From contig NZ_JAHWGT010000014.1 of the NCBI RefSeq assembly GCF_020873895.1, positions 62,001 through 126,000 on the forward strand: 64,000 nucleotides of DNA. Reading direction: 5' to 3'. The notes under the pieces are model-generated. The model saw only the letters and a list, made by a program, of their open reading frames with translations, ran no database searches and had not been told where the DNA came from. Shown here piece after piece: positions 30,409 to 39,383 of this stretch. How positions within the stretch are numbered: the stretch's first letter is position 1; the number at the start of each line of letters is the position of its first letter. The DNA comes from Streptomyces sp. DH12. GTDB taxonomy: Bacteria > Actinomycetota > Actinomycetes > Streptomycetales > Streptomycetaceae. The position numbers were made by a program, and so were the translations under genes.

Positions 30409-31740
30409 TCAGCGGAGTCCCGGAATCCGACCGTTACGGAAGAGGTCGACGAAGATCGCGTGGTCGGCCCGCGCGCGGGCCCCGTAGGCGTGTGCGAAGT
30501 CGACCAGCATCTCCACGAACCCCTCCTCGTCCGCGGCGATCACCGCGTCGATGGCCCGCTCCGTGGAGAACGGCACCAGCGAGTGGCCGCTCTCGTCGTC
30601 GGCGGCCGCGTGCATCGCCGCCGCGGCCCGCCCCAGGTCGGCGACGGTCGCGGCCGTCTCGTCCGGGTCGTCGACGTCCGACCAGTCCAGGTCCACGGCG
30701 TACGGGGAGACCTCCGCCACCAGCTGGCCGGCGCCGTCCAGCTCCGTCCAGCCCAGCCACGGGTCGGCGTGCGCCTGGAGCGCCCGCTGCGAGATGACCG
30801 TGCGGTGGCCCTCGTGGTGGAAGTACCCGCGCACCGCCGGGTCGGTCACGTGCCGGGAGACCGCCGGGACCTGCCCCTGCTTCATGTAGATCACGACGTC
30901 GTTCTCCAGGGCGTCGCTGTTGCCCTCCAGCAGGATGTTGTACGAGGGCAGCCCCGCCGAGCCGATGCCGATGCCGCGCCGCCCCACCACGTCCTTGACC
31001 CGGTACGAGTCGGGGCGGCCCAGGCTCGACGGGGGCAGGGTCTCCAGGTACCCGTCGAAGGCGTCCAGCACCTTGTAGCGGGTGGCCGCGTCCAGGTCGA
31101 CCGCCCCGCCCCCGGGCGAGAAGCGGCGCTCGAAGTCGCGGATCTCCGTCATGGTGGCGAGCAGGCCGAAGCGGGTGAGCGCCCGGGCCTCGTGCAGGGC
31201 GTCCAGGAGCGGGCCCTGCGCGGTCCGCAGCGTGAACGGCGAGACCGCCTCGTCGCGGGCCCCGACGGCCAGGGCGTGGATCCGCTCCCGGTAGGCGGCG
31301 GCGCACAGCCGTACCAGCTCGGTGATCTGCCTGTCGCTGAACGCCTTGGCGTACCCGAGGAGCGCCAGGGAGGCGGCGAGGCGCTTGAGGTCCCAGGTGA
31401 AGGGGCCGACGTACGCCTCGTCGAAGTCGTTGACGTTGAAGACGAGCCGGCCGTGGGCGTCCATGTACGTGCCGAAGTTCTCCGCGTGCAGGTCGCCGTG
31501 GATCCACACCCGGGCGGTCCGCTCGTCCAGGAACGGGCCGCCCTCGCGCTCCTCGCCGTCCAGGTCGGCGTAGAAGAGGCACGCGGAGCCCCGGTAGAAC
31601 GCGAAGGCGGAGTGCGCCATCTTCCGGAACTTGACCCGGAAGGCCGCCGGGTCCGCCGCCAGCAGCTCCCCGAAGGCGGTGTCGAAAACGGAGAGTATCT
31701 GCTCGCCGCGCTCCTGTGCGGTGGGCTGCGGGACCGGCAT
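30409..31740 (-). CDS. DUF2252 family protein (kinase-like fold)
   Basis: 443 residues. HGDLHAENFG at 81-90 and VNDFDEAYVGPFTWDLKRL at about 103-121 resemble the catalytic HGD and DFD elements of aminoglycoside-phosphotransferase-like kinases; these motifs define DUF2252. The substrate is unknown. The rest of the chain is typical of the family in length. It is divergent from dnaE across a 201-base spacer. The ATG start at 31740 precedes conserved-looking sequence. Confidence 0.88.
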   Translation of the reverse strand: MPVPQPTAQERGEQILSVFDTAFGELLAADPAAFRVKFRKMAHSAFAFYRGSACLFYADLDGEEREGGPFLDERTARVWIHGDLHAENFGTYMDAHGRLVFNVNDFDEAYVGPFTWDLKRLAASLALLGYAKAFSDRQITELVRLCAAAYRERIHALAVGARDEAVSPFTLRTAQGPLLDALHEARALTRFGLLATMTEIRDFERRFSPGGGAVDLDAATRYKVLDAFDGYLETLPPSSLGRPDSYRVKDVVGRRGIGIGSAGLPSYNILLEGNSDALENDVVIYMKQGQVPAVSRHVTDPAVRGYFHHEGHRTVISQRALQAHADPWLGWTELDGAGQLVAEVSPYAVDLDWSDVDDPDETAATVADLGRAAAAMHAAADDESGHSLVPFSTERAIDAVIAADEEGFVEMLVDFAHAYGARARADHAIFVDLFRNGRIPGLR

Positions 31741-31941
31741 CGTCGGGTGCCTCCTGACACGCGCACGCCCTCAAGGACGTGCATGACAAAACGGACGGGT
31801 CGTACCGTCCGCTCAACGTGCGGACCCGCCCCCGAGTGCCCGGGCCGCGCCCCGCGCGGGACGCCCGTTGTCAGTGGGGAGCCGTAGACTTCCCAGCTGT
31901 CCCCCGTCTCCCGACTCTCCCCGCCCCCGGAGGCCGCAGCC
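31741..31941. promoter_or_regulatory. Divergent spacer between DUF2252 gene and dnaE
   Basis: 201 bases with no gene. It must hold the promoters of both genes. CGGACGGGTCGTACCGTCCG at 31792-31811 is a perfect 9-base inverted repeat around TA-like centre (CGGACGG-GT-CGTACCGTCCG) and is the only clear symmetric element. A CCCCGGAGG site at 31926-31933 serves dnaE. Confidence 0.4.
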
Positions 31942-34900
31942 GTGTCGAAGCCGCCGTTCACGCACCTTCACGTCCACACCCAGTACTCGCTGCTGGACGG
32001 TGCCGCGCGGCTCAAGGACATGTTCGCCGCGTGCAACGACATGGGCATGACCCACATCGCCATGAGCGACCACGGCAACCTCCACGGGGCGTACGACTTC
32101 TTCCACTCGGCGAAGAAGGCGGGGGTCACCCCGATCATCGGCATCGAGGCGTACGTGGCGCCCGAGTCGCGCCGCAACAAGCGCAAGGTCCAGTGGGGCC
32201 AGCCGCACCAGAAGCGCGACGACGTCTCCGGTTCCGGCGGCTACACGCACAAGACGATCTGGGCGGCGAACGCCACCGGCCTGCACAACCTCTTCCGGCT
32301 CTCCTCCGACGCGTACAAGGAGGGCTGGCTGCAGAAGTGGCCGCGCATGGACAAGGAGACCATCTCCCAGTGGTCGGAGGGGCTGATCGCCTCCACCGGC
32401 TGCCCCTCCGGCGAGCTGCAGACCCGGCTGCGCCTCGGCCAGTTCGACGAGGCCCTGAAGTCCGCCTCCGAGTACCAGGACATCTTCGGCAAGGACCGGT
32501 ACTTCCTGGAGCTGATGGACCACGGCATCGAGATCGAGCGCCGCGTCCGCGACGGCCTGCTGGAGATCGGCAAGAAGCTCGGCATCCCCCCGCTGGTCAC
32601 CAACGACTCGCACTACACCCACGCGCACGAGGCCGGCGCCCACGACGCCCTGCTGTGCATCCAGACCGGCAAGAACCTCTCCGACCCCGACCGCTTCAAG
32701 TTCGACGGCACCGGCTACTACCTCAAGTCCACGGACGAGATGTACGCCATCGACGCCTCGGACGCCTGGCAGGAGGGCTGCCGCAACACGCTCCTCGTCG
32801 CGGAGCAGGTCGACACCACCGGCATGTTCGAGAAGCGCGACCTCATGCCGAAGTTCGACATCCCCGAGGGGCACACCGAGGTCAGCTGGTTCCGCGAGGA
32901 GGTCCAGCGGGGCATGCAGCGCCGCTTCCCCGGCGGCATCCCCGAGGACCGCCGGCGGCAGGTCGAGTACGAGATGGACGTCATCATCCAGATGGGGTTC
33001 CCGGGGTACTTCCTCGTCGTCGCCGACTTCATCATGTGGGCGAAGAACCAGGGCATCGCCGTCGGCCCCGGCCGCGGCTCGGCGGCCGGCTCGATCGTGG
33101 CGTACGCCCTGGGCATCACCGACCTCGACCCCATCCCGCACGGCCTGATCTTCGAGCGCTTCCTCAACCCCGAGCGCGTCTCCATGCCCGACGTCGACAT
33201 CGACTTCGACGAGCGCAGGCGCGTCGAGGTGATCCGGTACGTGACGGAGAAGTACGGCGCCGACAAGGTCGCCATGATCGGCACGTACGGCACCATCAAG
33301 GCGAAGAACGCCATCAAGGACTCGGCGCGCGTGCTGGGCTACCCGTACGCGATGGGCGACCGCATCACCAAGGCCATGCCCGCCGACGTCCTCGGCAAGG
33401 GCATCCCGCTCTCCGGCATCACCGACCCCTCCCACCCCCGGTACTCGGAGGCGGGCGAGGTCCGCGCGATGTACGAGAACGAGCCGGACGTGAAGAAGGT
33501 CATCGACACCGCGCGCGGCGTGGAGGGCCTGGTGCGGCAGATGGGCGTGCACGCCGCCGGCGTGATCATGTCCAGCGAGACCATCACCGAGCACGTCCCC
33601 GTCTGGGTGAGGCACACCGACGGCGTGACCATCACCCAGTGGGACTACCCGAGCTGTGAGTCGCTCGGCCTGCTGAAGATGGACTTCCTCGGCCTGCGCA
33701 ACCTCACGATCATGGACGACGCCGTCAAGATGGTGAAGGCCAACAAGGGGATCGACATCGACCTCCTCGGCCTCCCGCTCGACGACCCGACCACCTTCGA
33801 GCTGCTCCAGCGCGGCGACACCCTCGGCGTCTTCCAGTTCGACGGCGGGCCCATGCGGTCCCTGCTGCGGCTGATGAAGCCCGACAACTTCGAGGACATC
33901 TCCGCCGTCTCGGCCCTGTACCGGCCGGGCCCGATGGGCATGAACTCGCACACGAACTACGCGCTCCGCAAGAACGGCCAGCAGGAGATCACCCCGATCC
34001 ACCCGGAGCTGGAGGAGCCGCTCCGGGAGGTCCTCGGCGTCACCCACGGCCTGATCGTCTACCAGGAGCAGGTGCAGAAGGCCGCCCAGATCATCGCCGG
34101 GTACTCGCTCGGCGAGGCCGACATCCTCCGCCGCGTCATGGGCAAGAAGAAGCCCGAGGAGCTGGCGAAGAACTTCACGATCTTCCAGGCCGGCGCCAAG
34201 AGGAACGGTTACAGCGACGAGGCCATCCAGGCGCTGTGGGACGTGCTGGTCCCCTTCGCCGGCTACGCGTTCAACAAGGCGCACTCCGCGGCGTACGGGC
34301 TCGTCTCGTACTGGACGGCGTACCTCAAGGCCAACCACCCCGCCGAGTACATGGCGGCGCTGCTCACCTCGGTCAAGGACGACAAGGACAAGTCGGCCGT
34401 CTACCTCAACGAGTGCCGCCGCATGGGGATCAAGGTCCTCCCGCCCAACGTCAACGAGTCCGAGTCCAACTTCGCCGCCCAGGGCGACGACGTGATCCTC
34501 TTCGGCCTCTCCGCCGTGCGGAACGTCGGCACGAACGTCGTCGAGTCGATCATCAAGTGCCGCAAGGCGAAGGGGAAGTACTCCTCCTTCCCCGACTTCC
34601 TCGACAAGGTCGAGGTCGTCGTCTGCAACAAGCGCACGGTCGAGTCGCTGATCAAGGCCGGCGCCTTCGACGAGATGGGCCACACCCGCAAGAGCCTCGT
34701 CGCCCACCACGAGCCGATGATCGACAACGTGGTCGCGGTCAAGCGTAAGGAGGCCGAGGGCCAGTTCGACCTCTTCGGCGGGATGGGGGAGGAGGGCGCC
34801 GACGAGCCGGGCTTCGGCCTGGACGTGGAGTTCTCCGACATCGAGTGGGAGAAGTCCTACCTGCTCGCCCAGGAGCGGGAGATGCTCGGCCTCTACGTCT

Positions 34901-35481
34901 CCGACCACCCGCTCTTCGGCATCGAGCACGTCCTGTCGGACAAGTCCGACGCCGCGATCTCCCAGCTGACCGGCGGGGAGCACGGCGACGGCGCGGTCGT
35001 CACCATCGGCGGCATCATCTCCGGCCTCCAGCGGAAGATGACCAAGCAGGGCAACGCCTGGGCCATCGCCACCGTCGAGGACCTCGCCGGCTCCATCGAG
35101 TGCATGTTCTTCCCCGCCACCTACCAGCTGGTCTCCACCCAGCTGGTCGAGGACACCGTCGTCTTCGTCAAGGGCCGCCTCGACAAGCGCGAGGACGTCC
35201 CCCGGCTGGTCGCCATGGAGCTGATGGTCCCCGACCTCTCCTCGGCGGGCACCAACGCGCCGGTCGTCCTCACCATCCCCACCGTGAAGGTCACCCCGCC
35301 CATGATCAGCCGCCTCGGGGAGATCCTCAGCCACCACAAGGGGAACACCGAGGTGCGGATCAAGCTCCAGGGCCCGCGCAAGACCACCGTGCTCCGCCTC
35401 GACCGGCACCGCGTCCAACCCGACCCGGCCCTCTACGGCGACCTGAAGGTCCTCCTCGGCCCGTCCTGCCTGGCCGGCTGA
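31942..35481 (+). CDS. dnaE: DNA polymerase III alpha subunit DnaE (DnaE1)
   Basis: Replicative polymerase subunit. 1179 residues, as expected for actinobacterial DnaE1. The PHP domain at the start carries HLHVHTQYSLLDGAARL; the palm has PDVDIDFDERRR with Asp419 and Asp421 as the metal-binding pair; VGPGRGSAAGSIVAY and the FNKAHSAAYGLVSYWTAYLK region follow. The OB-fold (about 1010-1090) and C-terminal domain are complete. GTG start at 31942 after CCCCGGAGG. In mycobacteria the PHP domain of DnaE1 supplies proofreading; the metal-binding His/Asp residues look conserved here. Confidence 0.98.
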   Translation: MSKPPFTHLHVHTQYSLLDGAARLKDMFAACNDMGMTHIAMSDHGNLHGAYDFFHSAKKAGVTPIIGIEAYVAPESRRNKRKVQWGQPHQKRDDVSGSGGYTHKTIWAANATGLHNLFRLSSDAYKEGWLQKWPRMDKETISQWSEGLIASTGCPSGELQTRLRLGQFDEALKSASEYQDIFGKDRYFLELMDHGIEIERRVRDGLLEIGKKLGIPPLVTNDSHYTHAHEAGAHDALLCIQTGKNLSDPDRFKFDGTGYYLKSTDEMYAIDASDAWQEGCRNTLLVAEQVDTTGMFEKRDLMPKFDIPEGHTEVSWFREEVQRGMQRRFPGGIPEDRRRQVEYEMDVIIQMGFPGYFLVVADFIMWAKNQGIAVGPGRGSAAGSIVAYALGITDLDPIPHGLIFERFLNPERVSMPDVDIDFDERRRVEVIRYVTEKYGADKVAMIGTYGTIKAKNAIKDSARVLGYPYAMGDRITKAMPADVLGKGIPLSGITDPSHPRYSEAGEVRAMYENEPDVKKVIDTARGVEGLVRQMGVHAAGVIMSSETITEHVPVWVRHTDGVTITQWDYPSCESLGLLKMDFLGLRNLTIMDDAVKMVKANKGIDIDLLGLPLDDPTTFELLQRGDTLGVFQFDGGPMRSLLRLMKPDNFEDISAVSALYRPGPMGMNSHTNYALRKNGQQEITPIHPELEEPLREVLGVTHGLIVYQEQVQKAAQIIAGYSLGEADILRRVMGKKKPEELAKNFTIFQAGAKRNGYSDEAIQALWDVLVPFAGYAFNKAHSAAYGLVSYWTAYLKANHPAEYMAALLTSVKDDKDKSAVYLNECRRMGIKVLPPNVNESESNFAAQGDDVILFGLSAVRNVGTNVVESIIKCRKAKGKYSSFPDFLDKVEVVVCNKRTVESLIKAGAFDEMGHTRKSLVAHHEPMIDNVVAVKRKEAEGQFDLFGGMGEEGADEPGFGLDVEFSDIEWEKSYLLAQEREMLGLYVSDHPLFGIEHVLSDKSDAAISQLTGGEHGDGAVVTIGGIISGLQRKMTKQGNAWAIATVEDLAGSIECMFFPATYQLVSTQLVEDTVVFVKGRLDKREDVPRLVAMELMVPDLSSAGTNAPVVLTIPTVKVTPPMISRLGEILSHHKGNTEVRIKLQGPRKTTVLRLDRHRVQPDPALYGDLKVLLGPSCLAG

Positions 35482-35539
35482 GCGGCCGAGAGACGCCCGC
35501 CGCCCGCAGTCGCCGCCGTACCGGCCACCGATCACGCCC

Positions 35540-35573
35540 AAGGGGCGCGCCCGTCGTCACGGGCGCGCCCCTT
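35540..35573 (+). terminator. Terminator after dnaE
   Basis: Perfect 15-base arms AAGGGGCGCGCCCGT (35540-35554) and 35559-35573, loop CGTC, 58 bases after the dnaE stop. It may also protect against read-through into the convergent small gene. Confidence 0.88.
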
Positions 35574-35624
35574 CCGTATGACCTCTGCCGGTCACACGCT
35601 CGACACGGTCGTCGGACCGCCGCG

Positions 35625-35789
35625 TCAGTTGTGACCGAACCTCTTCTGCCGCCCCTTCTGCGCGACGTCCGCCGGCGTCACCGACGTCGCCCGCTGCTCC
35701 GTCTGCCGCTCCATCGAGGTGTCACGGGACTGCTGGCTGCCGCGCTCCGCCGGGGACTGCTGGCGCTCGGACTTCCGGTGCTTGGCCAT
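35625..35789 (-). CDS. Small basic hydrophilic protein, 54 residues
   Basis: Begins MAKHRKSERQQSPAERGS and ends QKGRQKRFGHN; 54 residues, rich in Gln, Arg, Ser and Lys, with no hydrophobic segment. The ATG at 35789 has a perfect GGAGG at 35801-35797 with 7-base spacing. It is convergent with dnaE and divergent from the NYN gene. A 12-base palindrome CATACCGGTATG lies about 50 bases upstream (35840-35851). No family recognised; composition suggests a disordered protein that may bind nucleic acid. It is below the length that automatic gene callers often keep. Confidence 0.7.
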   Translation of the reverse strand: MAKHRKSERQQSPAERGSQQSRDTSMERQTEQRATSVTPADVAQKGRQKRFGHN

Positions 35790-35839
35790 GGTGGTGCCTC
35801 CTGTGGGATGTGGGGGCCAGGACCGCGACCAGACTCACA

Positions 35840-35851
35840 TACCGGTATGGA
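35840..35851. promoter_or_regulatory. Candidate operator palindrome CATACCGGTATG
   Basis: Perfect 12-base palindrome in the spacer between the 54-residue gene (minus) and the NYN-domain gene (plus), 51 bases from the first and about 200 from the second. Its position fits a regulator site overlapping the promoter of the small gene. The rest of the spacer up to 36052 holds a small CCCCGCCCCGGGG element near 35891-35903 and no gene. Confidence 0.45.
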
Positions 35852-36052
35852 GCGCGCATTTTGGATCATTGCCCACCGTAGCCACCCCCTCCCCGCCCCG
35901 GGGAGGCCGTAGTCAGGAGGCGTCGACAGGCACTACGGTGAGGCGCCACGCCGATGATCGCGCTCCGGCCGTCAGGATCCGGACAGTCGGGCAGACTCGA
36001 TGGAAACCCGAAGCAACTCCGATCCCGAGGTTCCCGAAAGAGGGTGGAACAC

Positions 36053-37372
36053 GTGGACCGCTGCGTCGTGCTCGTGGACGCCGGCTATCTGCTCGGCGCC
36101 GCCGCCAGCCTTCTCGCCGGGGAACCGGCCCGCTCCCGGATCACCGTCGACCACTCCGCCCTCATCCGCGCGCTGCGCGAACGCGCCGAGGCCGACACCG
36201 CGCAGCCGCTGCTGCGCATCTACTGGTTCGACGGCGCCCCCGACCGCGTCCCCCAGCCGGAGCACCGCAGGCTCCGCGTGATGCCGCGCGTGACCGTCCG
36301 GCTCGGCGCCCTGACCCGCAGCGACGGCCGCTGGGCGCAGAAGGGCGTCGACGCCGCCATGCACGCCGAACTGACGGAGCTGGCCCGCAACCGCGCCTGC
36401 TCCGACGTCGTGCTCGTCACCGGCGACGGCGACCTGCTGCCCGGCCTGATGTCGGCCAAGGAGCACGGCGTCGCCGTCCACCTCTGGGCCGTCCAGGCCG
36501 CCGACGGGGACTACAACCAGTCCGAGGACCTCGTCGCCGAGGCCGACGAGCGCCGCGTCCTCGACCGCGCCTGGATCACCCGCGCCGTCCGGGCCAAGGA
36601 CCTCACCGGCCCCTGCGCCCCGCCGCCCGTCCCGCGCCCCGAGATCGCCGCCATCCTCGCCGCGCCCCTGCCCGAGGCGGCGCTCGCCGCGGCCGAACGC
36701 GCCTCCGACGCCGCGCCCCGCCCGCACGTCGATCCCGCCCGTCCCGTCCCCGCGCCGGCCGCGCCGCCCGCCCCGCCGCCCGCCCCGGCCGACGGGACGC
36801 CCCCCGGCACGAGCGGCGCCGCCCCCGCCACCGCCCACCAGCCCGCCGCGCCCTCCGGGACCGGGCGCGTCGTCCCCACACCCAAGGACCTGGCCGGCCT
36901 GCGCGCCCCCGCCCAGCAGCCCGCCCAGCCGTCCACCGGACCGGCCAACGCCACCCTGCGCTGGTCGTCCGACCGCGGCTGGATCGACCGCCCCGGCGGG
37001 GCCCTCGGCGAACCGCCCGAGACCGCGTCCCTGCCCACCCTCGCGCAGCTCACCAGCGCGGAGCAGCGCTGGGCGGACCGCGAGGAGGACATCACCACCG
37101 TCGGCGGCGACCCCTTCGAGGTGGGCCAGGTCTTCGCCCGCCGCTGGATGGAGCGCCTGCCCGAGCAGTGCCACGTCCAGAGGCTCTCCGGCATGTACCC
37201 GCGCATCCCGCACCGCATCGACGGCGAGCTCCTGCGCTACGCCGCCCGCTTCGGCCTCCTCGCGCACAAGGACGACCAGATCGACGAGCACGACCGGTAC
37301 GCGATCCGGGCCGGTTTCTGGCGCGAGATCGACGTGCGCGCGGCGGCCGGAAACCCCGTGGCCGGGGAGTAG
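36053..37372 (+). CDS. NYN-domain (PIN-like) putative ribonuclease
   Basis: 439 residues from GTG at 36053, which gives MDRCVVLVDAGYLLGAA and has AGAGGGTGG 5 bases upstream; GTG at 36044 or a longer frame from 35954 is possible. The NYN domain (about 1-180) has the acidic residues of PIN-like nucleases: VDAG, KGVDAAMHAEL and VTGDGDLLPGL. A Pro/Ala-rich linker (about 190-300) leads to a conserved C-terminal domain (about 330-439) with FARRWMERLP and AIRAGFWREID. It probably processes or degrades RNA; the target is unknown. Confidence 0.86.
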   Translation: MDRCVVLVDAGYLLGAAASLLAGEPARSRITVDHSALIRALRERAEADTAQPLLRIYWFDGAPDRVPQPEHRRLRVMPRVTVRLGALTRSDGRWAQKGVDAAMHAELTELARNRACSDVVLVTGDGDLLPGLMSAKEHGVAVHLWAVQAADGDYNQSEDLVAEADERRVLDRAWITRAVRAKDLTGPCAPPPVPRPEIAAILAAPLPEAALAAAERASDAAPRPHVDPARPVPAPAAPPAPPPAPADGTPPGTSGAAPATAHQPAAPSGTGRVVPTPKDLAGLRAPAQQPAQPSTGPANATLRWSSDRGWIDRPGGALGEPPETASLPTLAQLTSAEQRWADREEDITTVGGDPFEVGQVFARRWMERLPEQCHVQRLSGMYPRIPHRIDGELLRYAARFGLLAHKDDQIDEHDRYAIRAGFWREIDVRAAAGNPVAGE

Positions 37373-37446
37373 CGGCGGGCGTGGCGGGCCGCGCAGCGCC
37401 GCCCCGGGCGCGATCCGGGGTCCGGGACCCCTTAGGCTCATCCCTC

Positions 37447-38427
37447 GTGAGTACGGTGTGCGTGGTGCGGGATCTGGTGAAGACGTACCCCGCCGCGCGC
37501 GGCGGACGAGGCAGGCCCGCGACACCCGAGGTCCGGGCCACCGACGGGGTCAGCCTCGAGGTGCGGGGCGGGGAGATCTTCGGGCTGCTCGGGCCCAACG
37601 GCGCCGGCAAGTCCACCCTCGTGCGCCAGCTCACCGGACTGATGCGCCCCGACTCCGGCACCGTCGAGGTGCTCGGGCACGACCTGGTCCGCCACCCCGA
37701 CCGCGCCGCCCGCCTCATCGGCTACCTCGGCCAGGAGTCCACCGCCCTCGACGAGCTGACCGTGGCCCTGGCCGCCGAGACCACCGGCCGGCTGCGCGGC
37801 CTGTCCGCCCGCGACGCGCGGGCCGAGCGCGACGCCGTCCTCGCCGAACTGGGGCTCGGGGAACTCGCCTCGCGTCCCCTGAAGAGGCTCTCCGGCGGTC
37901 AGCGCCGGCTGGCCTGCTTCGCCGCGGCGCTCGTCGGCGAGCGGCCCCTGCTCGTCCTCGATGAGCCGACCGCCGGCATGGACCCCATCGCCCGCCGTGC
38001 CGTGTGGGCCGCCGTGGACCGGCGCCGCGCCGAGCACGGCGCGACGGTGGTGCTGGTCACCCACAACGTCATCGAGGCCGAGACGGTCCTTGACCGCGTC
38101 GCCGTGCTGGAGCGCGGCCGGGTCATCGCCTGCGACACCCCGGCCGGGCTGAAGGAGCGCGTGGCCGGCGAGGTGCGCGTCGACCTGGTGTGGCGGGAGC
38201 GGGCCCCGCTGGAGGTGCCCGAGGTGGCGGCGCTGCGGGCGTCCGCCCACGAGTCGGGGCGCCGCTGGGTGCTGCGGCTGGCGCCGGACGAGGCACGGGC
38301 CGCGGTGGCCGCGGTCACCGGCGGCGCGGCGTTCGCCGCGCTCGACGACTTCACCCTGGCGACGCCGAGCCTGGAGGACGTCTACCTGGCACTCGGCGGC
38401 GAGGCGAAGGGGCTGGTCAAGTCATGA
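37447..38427 (+). CDS. ABC transporter ATP-binding protein
   Basis: 326 residues from GTG at 37447. Walker A GPNGAGKST (49-57), signature LSGGQRRLACF, Walker B LLVLDEPTAGMDP, and an H-loop in VTHNVIEAE are all present; the last 80 residues resemble the C-terminal part of drug-export ATPases of the DrrA type. Together with the membrane protein encoded downstream it should form an ABC-2 exporter. The frame is open for a further 1.7 kb upstream, but only as a shadow of the NYN gene. Confidence 0.93.
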   Translation: MSTVCVVRDLVKTYPAARGGRGRPATPEVRATDGVSLEVRGGEIFGLLGPNGAGKSTLVRQLTGLMRPDSGTVEVLGHDLVRHPDRAARLIGYLGQESTALDELTVALAAETTGRLRGLSARDARAERDAVLAELGLGELASRPLKRLSGGQRRLACFAAALVGERPLLVLDEPTAGMDPIARRAVWAAVDRRRAEHGATVVLVTHNVIEAETVLDRVAVLERGRVIACDTPAGLKERVAGEVRVDLVWRERAPLEVPEVAALRASAHESGRRWVLRLAPDEARAAVAAVTGGAAFAALDDFTLATPSLEDVYLALGGEAKGLVKS

Positions 38428-38522
38428 ACGCGCACGGGCGGGACGGGCGGCCCGGCCAGGGCGTCGACAGTGTCAGGAGCGTCGACGGCGTCGACGGCGA
38501 GGACAGGAGCTGGGAACGGTGA
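38424..38522 (+). CDS. Possible 32-residue linking ORF between ABC genes
   Basis: The ATG overlaps the stop of the ATPase gene (ATGA) and its TGA overlaps the GTG of the permease (GTGA), so a 32-residue ORF exactly bridges the two genes. The peptide begins MNAHGRDGRPGQGVDSV and has SVDGVDGED-type acidic repeats encoded by GTCGAC-like units. It may serve only to couple translation of the permease to that of the ATPase, or may be chance. No homolog can be named. Confidence 0.35.
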   Translation: MNAHGRDGRPGQGVDSVRSVDGVDGEDRSWER

Positions 38523-39349
38523 GCACTCTGCCAGTGGAGGCGCTCTCGACGGGGGTCGTGCGGTCCTCCGCCGTCGGGGCGGGCGAGCGCCGGGAGGCGC
38601 CCCTCGCACCCCGCGCCCGGCTGCTGCCGGCGCTCGCGGCCGTGTACCGGGCGCAGCTGTCCCGGGCGCGGGTCGCCCGCATCCCGCTGCTGTTCGTGGC
38701 GACGTTCCAGTCCGTCGGGATCATGGTCCTGATGCGGGGCGTCGTGGACGGCGGCGCGGAGGCCCGCGCGGTCGTCGCGGGGTCGTCCGTCCTCGTCGTG
38801 GCGTTCGTCGCGCTCAACCTGCTCGCCCAGTACTTCGGGCAGCTGCGGGCGAGCGGCGGCCTCGACCACTACGCCACGCTGCCGGTGCCACCCGCGGCGG
38901 TGGTGCTGGGCGCCGCCGGGGCGTACGCGTCCTTCACGGTGCCCGGCACGGTCGTCACGGCCGTCGCCGGCTCGCTGCTGTTCCAGTTGCCGCTCACCCA
39001 CCTGTGGGTGCTCGCGGCGGTGATCCCCCTCTCCGGGGCCGCCCTGTCGGGGCTCGGCGCCGCGCTCGGGCTGCTCGCCCCGCGCCAGGAACTCGCCACC
39101 CTGCTCGGCCAGCTCGGCATGTCGGCGGCGCTGCTGCTCGGCGTCCTGCCGGCGGACCGGCTGCCGGGGCCGATCGGCTGGGCGCGGGACCTGCTGCCGT
39201 CGACGTACGGGGTGGAGGCGCTGGCCCGCACCTTCGACACCCACCCCGACTGGGGCGCGGTCGCCCTGGACCTGTCCGTGTGCGCGGCCGTCGGCGTGGC
39301 CTCGCTCGCCGCGGCCACCTGGGCCTACCGCCGGGCAGCCGTCCGGTGA
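38519..39349 (+). CDS. ABC-2 type transporter permease
   Basis: 276 residues with about six membrane segments (about 60-80, 88-108, 125-150, 155-180, 190-205 and 245-265), the pattern of ABC-2 permeases; the segment PSTYGVEALARTFDTHPDWG is typical of the last loop. GTG start at 38519, possibly preceded by coupled translation from the 32-residue ORF. Substrate unknown. Paired with the upstream ATPase. Confidence 0.9.
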   Translation: MSTLPVEALSTGVVRSSAVGAGERREAPLAPRARLLPALAAVYRAQLSRARVARIPLLFVATFQSVGIMVLMRGVVDGGAEARAVVAGSSVLVVAFVALNLLAQYFGQLRASGGLDHYATLPVPPAAVVLGAAGAYASFTVPGTVVTAVAGSLLFQLPLTHLWVLAAVIPLSGAALSGLGAALGLLAPRQELATLLGQLGMSAALLLGVLPADRLPGPIGWARDLLPSTYGVEALARTFDTHPDWGAVALDLSVCAAVGVASLAAATWAYRRAAVR

Positions 39350-39383
39350 GGCGGCGCCGGGCCGTGCCTGGCACGATGACAGC

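Noticed and set aside
31813-35541. A 1242-codon open frame opposite dnaE
   Set aside because: Antisense shadow of dnaE; no domain, and the codon pattern fits dnaE only.
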